A stretch of 64,000 bases of DNA from a marine gamma proteobacterium HTCC2143 (GCA_000169075.1 AAVT01000010.1:42969-106968); one strand, 5' to 3'. Shown: positions 54,876 to 62,993, numbered from the stretch's first letter. The notes: generated by a model from the letters alone, not told the origin. Translations and numbers: made by a program.

Positions 54876-55436
54876 ATGCTAAAACCCTACTGCCTAATTG
54901 TTGCTTTGCTAGTTAGCTCAATGCTGATAGCGGCCCCTCAGTTACACAGTAACAACAGTGACAAACAGTCCGAGCCAGCACAACAATCGCATCTGCACGG
55001 TACTGCACAATTGACTCTGGCCCTAGAAGGCAATGCCCTTGAAATAAGCTTTGAATCACCGGCTGCCAACATTGTCGGCTTTGAACACAAGGCCACTGAT
55101 GAAAAACAGATAAAAGTTGTCAAGCAGGCCAAGCAAAAGCTGCAAGCTGCTGACCTGTTTTCATTCTCCGGCAGTGATTGTAGTCTGAAGAAAACGGAGA
55201 TCGACATGTCCTCAGTTATCGAGGAAGGCCACCAGCATAATGATCGCGAAGGCCATAGCGAGATTAGTGCAAACTATCGCTATGAGTGTTCAACGGGAGA
55301 AAAACTTGAAACTGTATCAGTCAATCTTATGTCACGCTTTCCTGCAGTCAAAACACTGGAAGTCAGGTGGCTGACCTACCGCCAACAGGGTGCAACAAAA
55401 CTAAAGGCACAATCCAATCTTATCCGTATCAGGTGA
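54876..55436 (+). CDS. DUF2796 / ZrgA family zinc-uptake protein, 186 aa
   Basis: The first gene of the Zur operon. The signal peptide (hydrophobic core at about 5-20) exports it to the periplasm. The mature protein starts His-rich: 'SHLHGTAQLTLALEGNALEISFESPAANIVGFEHKA' is the DUF2796 signature as a whole. 'HQHNDREGHSEISANYRYEC' supplies further His and acidic metal ligands. ZrgA in Vibrio is Zur-regulated and aids zinc uptake, so a periplasmic zinc-binding role is likely. Two Cys (DCSLKK, YECSTG) may form a disulfide. Translation continues into zur after a 3-nt gap. Confidence 0.85.
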   Translation: MLKPYCLIVALLVSSMLIAAPQLHSNNSDKQSEPAQQSHLHGTAQLTLALEGNALEISFESPAANIVGFEHKATDEKQIKVVKQAKQKLQAADLFSFSGSDCSLKKTEIDMSSVIEEGHQHNDREGHSEISANYRYECSTGEKLETVSVNLMSRFPAVKTLEVRWLTYRQQGATKLKAQSNLIRIR

Positions 55437-55439
55437 CCT

Positions 55440-55901
55440 ATGACTAAAATACAAAATATCATTAACCATGCGGAACAAAACTGTAAATCTCATGGCAGTA
55501 AACTCACCACTAAGCGTAAACAGGTGCTATCCGGTCTATTACACGCTGATCGAGCTATGTCAGCTTATGAATTGGTCACTTATTGTAAAGAGGCTTATGG
55601 TGAGTCTCCTCCCCCCATGTCGGTCTATCGTATTCTTACCTTTTTACAAGATGAGCATCTAGTCCATAAACTGGATCTGGCCAATAAATACATTGCCTGC
55701 GCCCACATCACTTGTGACCATGAACATGGCGTTCCACAATTTTTAATCTGTGGTGACTGCCAACGGGTTGAAGAGATCACGGTGGGTAAATCAACCATCA
55801 CAAACCTGAAACGCAAGGTCGAAGAGGCCGGCTTTCATTTAGCCAGCCCGCAATTGGAAATCAATTGCCTATGCAATGACTGTAAAGATAAAGCCGCCTA
55901 A
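55440..55901 (+). CDS. zur: Zinc uptake regulator Zur (Fur family), 153 aa
   Basis: A zinc-sensing repressor. The N-terminal winged helix ('RKQVLSGLLHADRAMSAYELVTYCKEAYG', 'PPPMSVYRILTFLQDEHLVHKL') precedes a dimerisation domain. The structural zinc cysteines lie in CGDCQ and CLCNDC, and regulatory His ligands lie in 'HITCDHEHG'. The 'SVYRIL' recognition segment is the Zur form (Fur has YRVL). It is autoregulated if the upstream palindrome is its operator. Being second in its operon, it links zinc status to the genes around it. Confidence 0.93.
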   Translation: MTKIQNIINHAEQNCKSHGSKLTTKRKQVLSGLLHADRAMSAYELVTYCKEAYGESPPPMSVYRILTFLQDEHLVHKLDLANKYIACAHITCDHEHGVPQFLICGDCQRVEEITVGKSTITNLKRKVEEAGFHLASPQLEINCLCNDCKDKAA

Positions 55902-55922
55902 ACAGACTTAAATCGAGCAACT

Positions 55923-56315
55923 ATGAAACAACTACAAACTATTGCTGATAAAACGGCTATCACCCTATCTTTTATTTGCACACTACACTGCCTAGCAGTG
56001 CCCTTCGCTGTGGCATTATTGCCTACCCTAGCCGCCATCAATCTGGGAGACGAAGCTTTTCATCTGTGGATGGTTATCGTTGTTATACCAACCAGCTTGC
56101 TAGCCTTAAGCATGGGCTGTAAAAAACATCGTGACTATAGGCTAATGTTACTAGGCATAACCGGTTTAAGCCTGTTAATCCTCGCTGCCTTTTTCGGTCA
56201 TGATCTAATGGGCGAGAGTATTGAAACAGCCATGACCGTTTTAGGTGCCACTATTATCGCCGCCGGTCATCTGTTAAATCACCGACTATGCTGCGAGCGC
56301 CATACTGAGCAATAA
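55923..56315 (+). CDS. MerC-like membrane protein, 130 aa
   Basis: A small inner-membrane protein with four hydrophobic segments (about 13-40, 46-65, 72-90, 98-116). The family's N-terminal 'ICTLHCLAVPFAVALLP' holds the first His/Cys pair, and 'GCKKHRDYRL' the second. A His/Cys-rich end ('HLLNHRLCCERHTEQ') may bind metal. MerC proteins transport mercury in mer operons, but homologues in Zur operons are expected to move or sense zinc; that part is inference. It has a weak ribosome site and follows zur by 21 bp. Confidence 0.82.
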   Translation: MKQLQTIADKTAITLSFICTLHCLAVPFAVALLPTLAAINLGDEAFHLWMVIVVIPTSLLALSMGCKKHRDYRLMLLGITGLSLLILAAFFGHDLMGESIETAMTVLGATIIAAGHLLNHRLCCERHTEQ

Positions 56316-56330
56316 CCGCAAGGACTTGCG

Positions 56331-56750
56331 ATGAGAAATATTTATTTTCAATCAATAGAACAGTTAAAAACAGGTCAGGCTCTGGCACTTAGGGATATTG
56401 TCGATGAATTGATATTTAACCATCAGGCATTGATACCGGTTATTACCCAGAATGCCGACAGCAAAGAAGTACTGATGATGGCATGGATGAATAAAGCCTG
56501 CCTTGAACAAACTCTGGTTACAGGGTTGATGACCTATTGGTCCAGAAGCCGCCAAGAGGTTTGGATAAAAGGGGAGACCAGCGGTAACTACCAAAGGCTC
56601 GAGTCAATGCGTTTTGACTGTGATGGCGATGCGGTTTTATGTCTGGTGAAACAAACTGGTGCCGCCTGCCATACCGGCCGTCAACATTGCTTTTATCTGG
56701 AAGCCAGTCAGTCCCGTCAATCTGTCTCCATGCTAAGTGCCGCGCCATGA
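56331..56750 (+). CDS. hisI: Phosphoribosyl-AMP cyclohydrolase paralogue (HisI-like) in the Zur operon, 139 aa
   Basis: Hydrolyses the adenine ring of PRAMP in histidine biosynthesis. 'EVLMMAWMNKACLEQTLVTGLMTYWSRSR' and 'SGNYQRLESMRFDCDGDAVLCLVKQTGAACHTG' are the family core as a whole. The zinc cysteines are kept (FDCDGD, AACHTG and HCFY). Its place in a zinc operon, away from other his genes, fits the known pattern of Zur-controlled HisI duplicates thought to sustain histidine supply under zinc shortage. The next start (ATGA) overlaps its stop. Confidence 0.9.
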   Translation: MRNIYFQSIEQLKTGQALALRDIVDELIFNHQALIPVITQNADSKEVLMMAWMNKACLEQTLVTGLMTYWSRSRQEVWIKGETSGNYQRLESMRFDCDGDAVLCLVKQTGAACHTGRQHCFYLEASQSRQSVSMLSAAP

Positions 56751-57760
56751 ATAAAACCAACGAAAAGCTAACCGCGATCCCGACCAATATTATTACCGGT
56801 TTTCTGGGGGTAGGGAAAACTTCATCTATTTTACATTTACTGAAATCAAAGCCCAACGATGAGCGCTGGGCAGTATTGGTGAATGAATTTGGTGAAATCG
56901 GTGTCGATGGCAGTTTATTTCTGGGCCAGCACAATGAAGAGCAGCAGGTCTTTATTCACGAAGTCCCCGGCGGCTGTATGTGCTGTGCGGCGGGCCTGCC
57001 AATGCAAATTGCTCTTAATCAATTGCTGCGTCGCGCAAGACCGCACCGGCTGTTAATTGAACCTACCGGCCTAGGTCATCCAATAGAAGTGATGGAAGTA
57101 TTGGCGGCCGACTATTATCGCGAGGTCCTTTCCATTGAAAAAATAATAACACTGGTTGATGCAAGACAACTCGACAATACACGCTACACAGAACATCAAA
57201 CGTTTAACCAGCAAATTGCTATCGCGGATATAATTGTTGGTAATAAGCAGGATCTTTACCAAACTGGGCATCAGGCGCAGCTTGAAGACTACGCAAAAAC
57301 TAAAGCCTCACCCGAGGTGGACATTTTTTTTACTGAACAGGGCAAGATACCCATCAACTTACTGCATGGCACGACGGGTTTATCGGCCCACTCCCTGCAC
57401 CACCACCATCATCAAGAAGAAACGATTGACAAAAATTTGAACGACGACTGCATACCCGCATCTGGTTACATCAAGGCCGTCAATCAAGGCGAGGGCTTCC
57501 GTAGTATTGGTTGGCGCTTTGCACCGACAGAAGTCTTTAGCCACCAAAAACTATTTGCTTTTCTAAACAGTATTATCGCCGAAAGAATGAAAGCTGTTTT
57601 TATCACTGACAATGGTATTTATGGCTATAACCTAACCAGTGATGCACTCACCGAAATTGAATTGGACGACTGCATGGAAAGCCGTATTGAAATTATTGCT
57701 ATCGAGCTTTCCGAGCGGTGGGAAAATCAGTTATTGGCCTGTATTGAAGCGGCCGACTAA
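56747..57760 (+). CDS. COG0523 family GTPase (putative zinc metallochaperone), 337 aa
   Basis: A G3E GTPase. Walker A is GFLGVGKTSS (about residues 18-27), and the metal motif CxCC is in 'GGCMCCAAG'. 'LIEPTGLGHP' and the NKQD base-recognition motif ('VGNKQDL') follow. A His-rich linker 'SLHHHHHQEETID' can bind zinc, and the C-terminal COG0523 domain ends the protein. Start choice: ATG at 56747 overlaps hisI (ATGA); the longer frame from 56639 lies within it. Zur-controlled members (ZigA/ZagA) are proposed to deliver zinc to client enzymes; HisI or another neighbour may be the client. Confidence 0.9.
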   Translation: MNKTNEKLTAIPTNIITGFLGVGKTSSILHLLKSKPNDERWAVLVNEFGEIGVDGSLFLGQHNEEQQVFIHEVPGGCMCCAAGLPMQIALNQLLRRARPHRLLIEPTGLGHPIEVMEVLAADYYREVLSIEKIITLVDARQLDNTRYTEHQTFNQQIAIADIIVGNKQDLYQTGHQAQLEDYAKTKASPEVDIFFTEQGKIPINLLHGTTGLSAHSLHHHHHQEETIDKNLNDDCIPASGYIKAVNQGEGFRSIGWRFAPTEVFSHQKLFAFLNSIIAERMKAVFITDNGIYGYNLTSDALTEIELDDCMESRIEIIAIELSERWENQLLACIEAAD

Positions 57761-57764
57761 ATCA

Positions 57765-58376
57765 CTATCCCTCGCTATAGTCTTCCATTAGATGCACTTC
57801 CATGGAATAAGCAGCTGCTGCCATATCGTTTTCGATCAAGATCGTTGTTAGCACACCAGAGAGCCACAGTGGATTATACAAAGCCTCAAGTTTAAAGCCT
57901 TCGGGGTATTTCACATGGATAATCTGGTTGGGTGGCGGCGGCGGTACATGTATACAAGCCCCAAAAAACGGCACAATAAAAAATTCCGTAATCATCTGGT
58001 CACCACTAAACTCCAACGGCACGATAAACCCAGGTATACGGATAGCCTGGCCATTCATTTCTGGCCTTATACTCGTAGAGACCAAAGCCTGCTGGTAACG
58101 GTCATCCTTGGCTGCGGCAATGGAGGAACTAATCTGACTGCTAATTTGATCTTCAGGTGAGCCGTCTTCGATATCCGCCAGATACTCCGGTGGATCTAAT
58201 AGAGCATCCAGGTCTTGCTGAGGCATTAAATCAGGCCATTCTATAGTTTTAAACTTGTCCGGTTTTGCAGGTTTATTAGCGGCAGCAGAGGCACTGGCGG
58301 CCGGTGCCATAGTCGCAGCTATTAAAGAGAATACGATAGGCAAAACTGCTATTTTATAGAGCGACAACGCTTTCAA
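57765..58376 (-). CDS. DUF3299 domain-containing secreted protein, 203 aa
   Basis: The signal peptide ends near ASAAA (about residue 33), so the protein is periplasmic. The DUF3299 core is visible: 'IRIPGFIVPLEFSGDQMITEFFIVPFFGACIHVPPPPPNQIIHV'-type sequence (only key parts: FIVPFFGACIH and PPPPPNQ). It ends in 'MAAAAYSMEVHLMEDYSEG'. Family members accompany ABC transporters of the MacB/LolCDE type. It is divergent from such a pair here, with a palindrome between them, and only 4 bp separate its stop from the convergent COG0523 gene. A periplasmic partner of that transporter is the best guess. Confidence 0.85.
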   Translation of the reverse strand: MKALSLYKIAVLPIVFSLIAATMAPAASASAAANKPAKPDKFKTIEWPDLMPQQDLDALLDPPEYLADIEDGSPEDQISSQISSSIAAAKDDRYQQALVSTSIRPEMNGQAIRIPGFIVPLEFSGDQMITEFFIVPFFGACIHVPPPPPNQIIHVKYPEGFKLEALYNPLWLSGVLTTILIENDMAAAAYSMEVHLMEDYSEG

Positions 58377-58410
58377 TCTTTACACCTGTTAATTAACTTC
58401 GCGTCACAGC

Positions 58411-58427
58411 ATGATACTGTGTATCAT
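58411..58427. promoter_or_regulatory. Candidate Zur box 2 (between DUF3299 and ABC genes)
   Basis: atgatactgtgtatcat is a 17-bp site with perfect 7-bp arms (atgatac/gtatcat). It lies 34 bp upstream of DUF3299 and 36 bp upstream of the ABC ATPase gene, so one site could control both. Its outer arms are identical to those of the site at 54796-54812. Confidence 0.6.
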
Positions 58428-58463
58428 TATATTTTGACAGGCCGTTACTGACTGCAACCGTTT

Positions 58464-59144
58464 ATGACTATTCAGTTAAAAGATATCCGTTACAGCTATC
58501 CCGACACACCGGTAAAGCAGGTATTGCATATCAAGAGCTGGGCAGTGGCTGCTGGCGAACAAGTGTTTGTCCACGGGCCCTCCGGCGGCGGGAAATCGAC
58601 GCTGCTTAATCTCTTAAGCGGTATGTTGCAGGCTGATAGCGGTGAAGTTTCTGTCATGGGTAAGCGGCTAGATAAGATAAGCCGCCGGCAGCGGGACCGC
58701 TTTCGAGCTGATCATATTGGCTATATTTTCCAGCAGTTTAATCTTATCCCCTATCTCGATGCGATCGATAATATTAAGCTCGCACACCAATTTGCCAAAG
58801 GAAATACATCGTTGTCGTTAGAGGACGATATTAAGTCCCTATTATCCAACTTTTTTATCGACCCTGCCGATTGGCAACAACCGGTGGCAAAACTGAGTAT
58901 CGGTCAACAACAGCGTATCGCTATCGCTCGGGCAATGATTAATGAACCGGAACTGCTGATTGCCGACGAACCCACTTCTTCTCTGGACCAGGACAATCGC
59001 GATAATTTTATGGTGGAGTTAATGGCGATGGTCTCTGAACATAACACCACCCTGCTCTTTGTTAGTCATGATATGTCTTTAGCAAAATATTTTAATCGGA
59101 TTGATGCTCTGGCAGATATTAATATCATAGGAGCGGAGAACTGA
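58464..59144 (+). CDS. ABC transporter ATP-binding protein (LolD/MacB type), 226 aa
   Basis: A cytoplasmic ATPase. Walker A is GPSGGGKST (about residues 38-46), the Q-loop is 'GYIFQQFNLIPYLDA', the signature is LSIGQQQ, Walker B is 'LLIADEPTSS', and the switch His is in 'LLFVSHDMS'. The closest group is the LolD/MacB/FtsE class that powers FtsX-like permeases without transporting through a canonical channel. It overlaps the permease coding region (CTGA). With DUF3299 it forms a likely envelope-acting export or mechanotransmission system. Confidence 0.92.
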   Translation: MTIQLKDIRYSYPDTPVKQVLHIKSWAVAAGEQVFVHGPSGGGKSTLLNLLSGMLQADSGEVSVMGKRLDKISRRQRDRFRADHIGYIFQQFNLIPYLDAIDNIKLAHQFAKGNTSLSLEDDIKSLLSNFFIDPADWQQPVAKLSIGQQQRIAIARAMINEPELLIADEPTSSLDQDNRDNFMVELMAMVSEHNTTLLFVSHDMSLAKYFNRIDALADINIIGAEN

Positions 59145-60385
59145 TTTTTTTTCGCTTAGCTTCCAAAAGTTTACTCAATCGAAAAGGCTCGGTACTGCTC
59201 ACCATTCTTGCAATGAGTGTTAGTATCTTTGTACTGCTAGGTGTAGAACATATCCGCACCCAAACTAAAGAGGGTTTTAATAGCACGGTTTCAGGCGCTG
59301 ACCTGATTGTTGGTGCCAGGACCGGCAGCTTAAATTTATTGCTCTATTCTGTTTTTCGAATTGGCTCACCGACCAATAATATTGATTGGGAGACTTATCA
59401 AACCATCGCAAAGAATTCCAACGTGGCTTGGGCGCTTCCTATCTCGCTGGGTGACTCCCATAAGGGCTACCGAGTAATGGGCACTTCCACCGATTATTTT
59501 AAATACTTTAGCTATGGTAATAAGCGTCAGTTAGCTTTCGCCGAAGGCAAACCTTTTAGCGATTTATTTAATGTAGTACTCGGTTCAGAAGTTGCCAGAA
59601 AATTACGCTATTCACTGGGTGATAAAATTGTACTGGCCCACGGCCTTGGTAAAACTAGCTTTAGCCTACATGACGACCGGCCCTTTAACGTCACTGGTAT
59701 CTTAGCCACCACAGGCACACCAGTAGACCAGACCGTTCATATTAGCTTGCAAGGTATAGAAGCCATTCATATTGATTGGCAACAGGGCGTAAAAATACCC
59801 GGCAGTAATATCACTACAGATCAACTAGATTCGAGAACCCTTAAACCCAAAACCGTTACCGCCTTTATGCTGGGCCTGAATTCCAGAATGAACACCTTCC
59901 GCGTGCAGCGGGATATAAATAATTATCAACAAGAACCACTAACCGCTATTCTTCCGGGTGTGGCGCTGTCAGAGCTATGGCAAATGATGCAGATATTGGA
60001 AAACACCCTACGCCTAATTTCAGGCCTTATTCTAATTGCTTCCCTGCTAGGTTTAAGTGCGATGATGTTAGCCTCCATCAGAGAACGTGAGCATGAGATC
60101 CATTTGTTACGGGTGATTGGCGCACCACCAACTTACCTCTTTCTGTTAATCGAGATGGAAGCGTTATTGATCAGTTTATTCAGTCTTGTTATTGCACTAT
60201 CAGGGTTATCTTTTAGCTTGTTACTTAGCAAGGATTTGCTGATATCAAGCTTTGGCTTACAGATGGACTTTACCCTTTTCTCAGGAAATCATCTTTTATT
60301 TATTCTGCTGGTGATAGGGGCCACGATTATTGCCGCAGCACTGCCTTCATTCTTCGCTTATAAAAACGCAAAGTTAAGTCGTTAA
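59141..60385 (+). CDS. FtsX-like ABC permease with a non-canonical start, 414 aa
   Basis: A MacB/LolC-type permease. The N-terminal helix is only complete if translation starts at CTG 59141 or ATT 59144: it then reads 'FFRLASKSLLNRKGSVLLTI' and continues 'LAMSVSIFVLLGVEHI'. No ATG, GTG or TTG lies between the in-frame TAA at 59120 and these codons; the first ATG at 59213 would delete the cytoplasmic N-terminus and half the helix. Aggag (59129-59133) lies 7 nt before CTG. A large periplasmic domain ('GADLIVGARTGSLNLL') follows, and the three C-terminal helices start near 'LISGLILIASLLGLSAMML'. It overlaps the ATPase gene and is the transporter's membrane part. Confidence 0.88.
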   Translation: MIFFRLASKSLLNRKGSVLLTILAMSVSIFVLLGVEHIRTQTKEGFNSTVSGADLIVGARTGSLNLLLYSVFRIGSPTNNIDWETYQTIAKNSNVAWALPISLGDSHKGYRVMGTSTDYFKYFSYGNKRQLAFAEGKPFSDLFNVVLGSEVARKLRYSLGDKIVLAHGLGKTSFSLHDDRPFNVTGILATTGTPVDQTVHISLQGIEAIHIDWQQGVKIPGSNITTDQLDSRTLKPKTVTAFMLGLNSRMNTFRVQRDINNYQQEPLTAILPGVALSELWQMMQILENTLRLISGLILIASLLGLSAMMLASIREREHEIHLLRVIGAPPTYLFLLIEMEALLISLFSLVIALSGLSFSLLLSKDLLISSFGLQMDFTLFSGNHLLFILLVIGATIIAAALPSFFAYKNAKLSR

Positions 60386-60393
60386 CCTATAAA

Positions 60394-60439
60394 GCCCTCT
60401 CGTGTGCCAAAGCCAATAGACTTCTTTAAACAAGAGGGC
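60394..60439. terminator. Possible bidirectional terminator
   Basis: gccctct (60394-60400) and agagggc (60433-60439) pair across a 32-nt loop. They lie between convergent genes (permease and TonB receptor). The long loop and short stem make this weak. Confidence 0.3.
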
Positions 60440-60459
60440 AGCCTTAAAATTAACTGCTA

Positions 60460-62658
60460 TTAAAAGGTGAAACGAATACCAGCTTCTATCGACTCACCCA
60501 CTTCCGGTGCATAATTACGCAAGAAGGATGTACTAAGACGAATTTCTTCGTCGCCAATATTTTTCCACTTCATAAAGACCAGCAGGTCACTATCGTCAGT
60601 CACCCTAAAGCGATAATCGGCTCCAATATCCCAACGAGTATAACCGTCGGTCTCGGTTTCGACATTGCCCGGATCTTGCTGGTCGCTGGCGTTAAGTACG
60701 CTAACCCAAGTGCTAAAAGCATCTCCGGTCCAACTTAGCTTGCCGCCGATACGCATAGGAGGCAGACGGGGAACATCACCACTGCTGTCGAATTCACCGG
60801 AAACGATATCACCGCGAATCCCCAGGAAAAGTGCTCCGCTACCAAGATCAGTCAGGTGGAAGTTACTTTCCAACTCAAGACCTACAAACTCAGCATCCTC
60901 CTGTTCGTAACGGTAGACAGGCACCTCATCCACTTCTTCACCGCTGTTCATCAGAAAAATATAGTCTTCAAAACTGTTATAGAACAAAGAGACTTCTGCC
61001 CAAGAGCGCTCCGAATACCACTTCAGGACCAGGTCTACATTTAGTGAAACTTCCTCACCGAGATCTGCGTCACCCACTTCGATCGCACCAGTAGCGGGAT
61101 GGGGCACTAGCGCTTCCGTATCCATGGCTTCGATATTGGCGAACAGCTCCTCTGTAGCTGGCGCACGGGCTGAGCGGGACAGGGAAATGCCCGCCTGCCA
61201 ACTATCGCTAAACTGCCATAATGCCGAACCGGAAACGCTGACACTGCTAAAGTTTTCTTTGCCGGCGGCCTGGGTGTCAGGGTCGCGCTCCACTAGGTCA
61301 ACCCGCAAGCCGGTCTCATAGGTCCAACTATCTCTGTGGAAATCCTCGATCAGGAACAAGCCGATTTCGCTACTGTCCGTTTTGGGTACATAACCTTCCA
61401 CCCCAGTTGCTTCAAACTCATCTGCCCTTGCCTGCAAGCCGGCTACGGCTTCTGTGCCCAATAAGGCATCATAAACCACCTCGGCCCGTGTTTCCCAAGT
61501 CTCGCGAGCGTATAGCGTACCCACTTCAATGCCCTCCAATTCCTTATGCTCGTAATTGGTATAGGTCATAAAGCCTCGGATCGAATCTATCCATTCAGCG
61601 GGTTGTTCTAGGTGCAGCATGGCATCGTAACGAGTGTGTTTCATATCGATGCGGATGAATTCTTCAGCTTCTTCCTCGCTAGCATGTTCTTCATGTTCGC
61701 CCTCATGCTCGTCTTCATGATCATCCTCGTCTTCCCCATGCTCACCATCGCCATGCTCGTCTTCATGATTGTGCTCGTGGGTGCCCGGGGGAAGACCGTA
61801 TTCGCTTTCAGTGTGACTAGCGGAGAAGCCGGCCCAGTTACCTTCGCCAAACTGGAGGCTAAAGCCGCCGGTAATGACATCGGTTTCGCTATCCGTGTTA
61901 GCAATAAAACCCTCCGTATTTTCTAGCTCTTCCTCTTCGTGACCTTCTTCTTCGTGACCTTCTTCTTCGTGACCTTCCTCATCGTGATGCCCCAGCAGCT
62001 CTTCTTGTTGTTCAAGAGCTTTTTCATCAATAGCAAACCCCGGGATATCGATATTGTCGGTTTTGCGTATCGTGCCACTGAGGTGGAAAGCAAAGCGACC
62101 GTCGCCTCCTTCCAGTCGCGCGGTGCCGTTATCCATGGCGGATACGTCATCGTAACGATACTCTACCGCCCCTTGCACACCGTCGATGGGTGCTCTGGGA
62201 ATACGATTATCAATAACGTTAACCACCCCGCCAATAGATCCACCACCAAAGAGTAGAGTCGAAGGGCCGCGTAATACTTCGATACTGTCGGCCAGCAGGG
62301 CTTCTACCGTAACCGCGTGATCTGGGCTTAGGCTAGAAACATCCGCAGAGAGAATATTATTCTGCAGGGTTATAGCTCTTGGTCCTTGCTGACCACGGAT
62401 AACGGGACGACCCACACCGGGGCCATAAGTTGCGTTAGCAATCCCGGCCCGGTTACTCAGAGTCTCGCCAATAGTCGCAGCCGCCTGACGCCGCAATTCG
62501 TCACCGGTAATAATAGTAACAGGTAGCGCGGTATCCGCTTCTTGCTTGTGAATGGGAACAGAGACGATAACGTGCTCCATCGGTCGATCTTCCGCCAAAG
62601 CGGACAGTGGCAGGTTCGCGGACGCAGCCGCGATCGCAATACTTAACAAGCGTTTCAT
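60460..62658 (-). CDS. TonB-dependent receptor, His/Asp/Glu-rich (ZnuD-like zinc receptor), 732 aa
   Basis: The signal peptide ends at ALAED (about residue 24). The plug domain has 'AATIGETLSNRAGIANATYGPGVGRPVIRGQQGPRA' (as a whole), 'SIEVLRGPSTLLFGGGSIGGVVN' and 'VTVEALLADSIE'. The barrel ends in Phe (IEAGIRFTF). Two loops (about 220-245 and 290-330) are packed with His/Glu/Asp, including GHEEE repeated three times and HEDEHGDGEHGEDED. Such loops bind zinc in ZnuD-type receptors. Start choice: ATG at 62658 has ggag 6 nt upstream; the frame begins at TTG 62670. It follows small Cys/His genes in the zinc cluster. Confidence 0.9.
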   Translation of the reverse strand: MKRLLSIAIAAASANLPLSALAEDRPMEHVIVSVPIHKQEADTALPVTIITGDELRRQAAATIGETLSNRAGIANATYGPGVGRPVIRGQQGPRAITLQNNILSADVSSLSPDHAVTVEALLADSIEVLRGPSTLLFGGGSIGGVVNVIDNRIPRAPIDGVQGAVEYRYDDVSAMDNGTARLEGGDGRFAFHLSGTIRKTDNIDIPGFAIDEKALEQQEELLGHHDEEGHEEEGHEEEGHEEEELENTEGFIANTDSETDVITGGFSLQFGEGNWAGFSASHTESEYGLPPGTHEHNHEDEHGDGEHGEDEDDHEDEHEGEHEEHASEEEAEEFIRIDMKHTRYDAMLHLEQPAEWIDSIRGFMTYTNYEHKELEGIEVGTLYARETWETRAEVVYDALLGTEAVAGLQARADEFEATGVEGYVPKTDSSEIGLFLIEDFHRDSWTYETGLRVDLVERDPDTQAAGKENFSSVSVSGSALWQFSDSWQAGISLSRSARAPATEELFANIEAMDTEALVPHPATGAIEVGDADLGEEVSLNVDLVLKWYSERSWAEVSLFYNSFEDYIFLMNSGEEVDEVPVYRYEQEDAEFVGLELESNFHLTDLGSGALFLGIRGDIVSGEFDSSGDVPRLPPMRIGGKLSWTGDAFSTWVSVLNASDQQDPGNVETETDGYTRWDIGADYRFRVTDDSDLLVFMKWKNIGDEEIRLSTSFLRNYAPEVGESIEAGIRFTF
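61941..61985 (-). repeat. In-frame 15-bp tandem repeats encoding GHEEE-like units
   Basis: On the plus strand the unit gaccttcttcttcgt occurs three times (the third copy varies) within the receptor gene. It encodes repeats of His, Glu and Gly in an external loop. A fourth, more divergent copy lies before it. Confidence 0.75.
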
Positions 62659-62696
62659 GTTGTTCTCCAAAAAAATAATAGTTATGTTTTTTATTT

Positions 62697-62993
62697 TCAG
62701 GAGATCTGTTGCGGCCCCCTGCTATCGTAGGGGCGGAAGAATGCCTGTCGTGCAGATATGGCCGCTTCATTACGTTCAATACCTGCGTGCTTATGGATAA
62801 TGACCGTAAAGTGCTCACCTACAGGTAACAGGCAACCTAGCGATGAAATGCAACTCGTGCAGGCTGTCTGCTCACAGTGGTCTTCATGGATCTGCTCAAC
62901 CAGAGGAAAGGTCAATAATAAACATATCAGGCAGGTAACCAGGCGGACTGACTGCACCGAGAAAGCTGTAGTTAATAATGTTTTGCCGGACAT
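62697..62993 (-). CDS. Small Cys/His protein of the zinc cluster, 98 aa
   Basis: I do not recognise a named family with certainty; DUF2946-type is a possibility. An N-terminal hydrophobic segment ('LVTCLICLLLTFPLVEQI') could be a signal or anchor. It is followed by 'HEDHCEQTACTSCISSLGCLLP', with four Cys (CEQTAC, CTSC area) and His residues. 'HFTVIIHKHAG' adds more His. AGG sits 6 nt before the ATG. It lies 38 bp before the TonB receptor gene and after the SEC-C gene, in one likely transcription unit. A zinc-binding or sensing role is inferred from composition and place. Confidence 0.65.
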   Translation of the reverse strand: MSGKTLLTTAFSVQSVRLVTCLICLLLTFPLVEQIHEDHCEQTACTSCISSLGCLLPVGEHFTVIIHKHAGIERNEAAISARQAFFRPYDSRGPQQIS

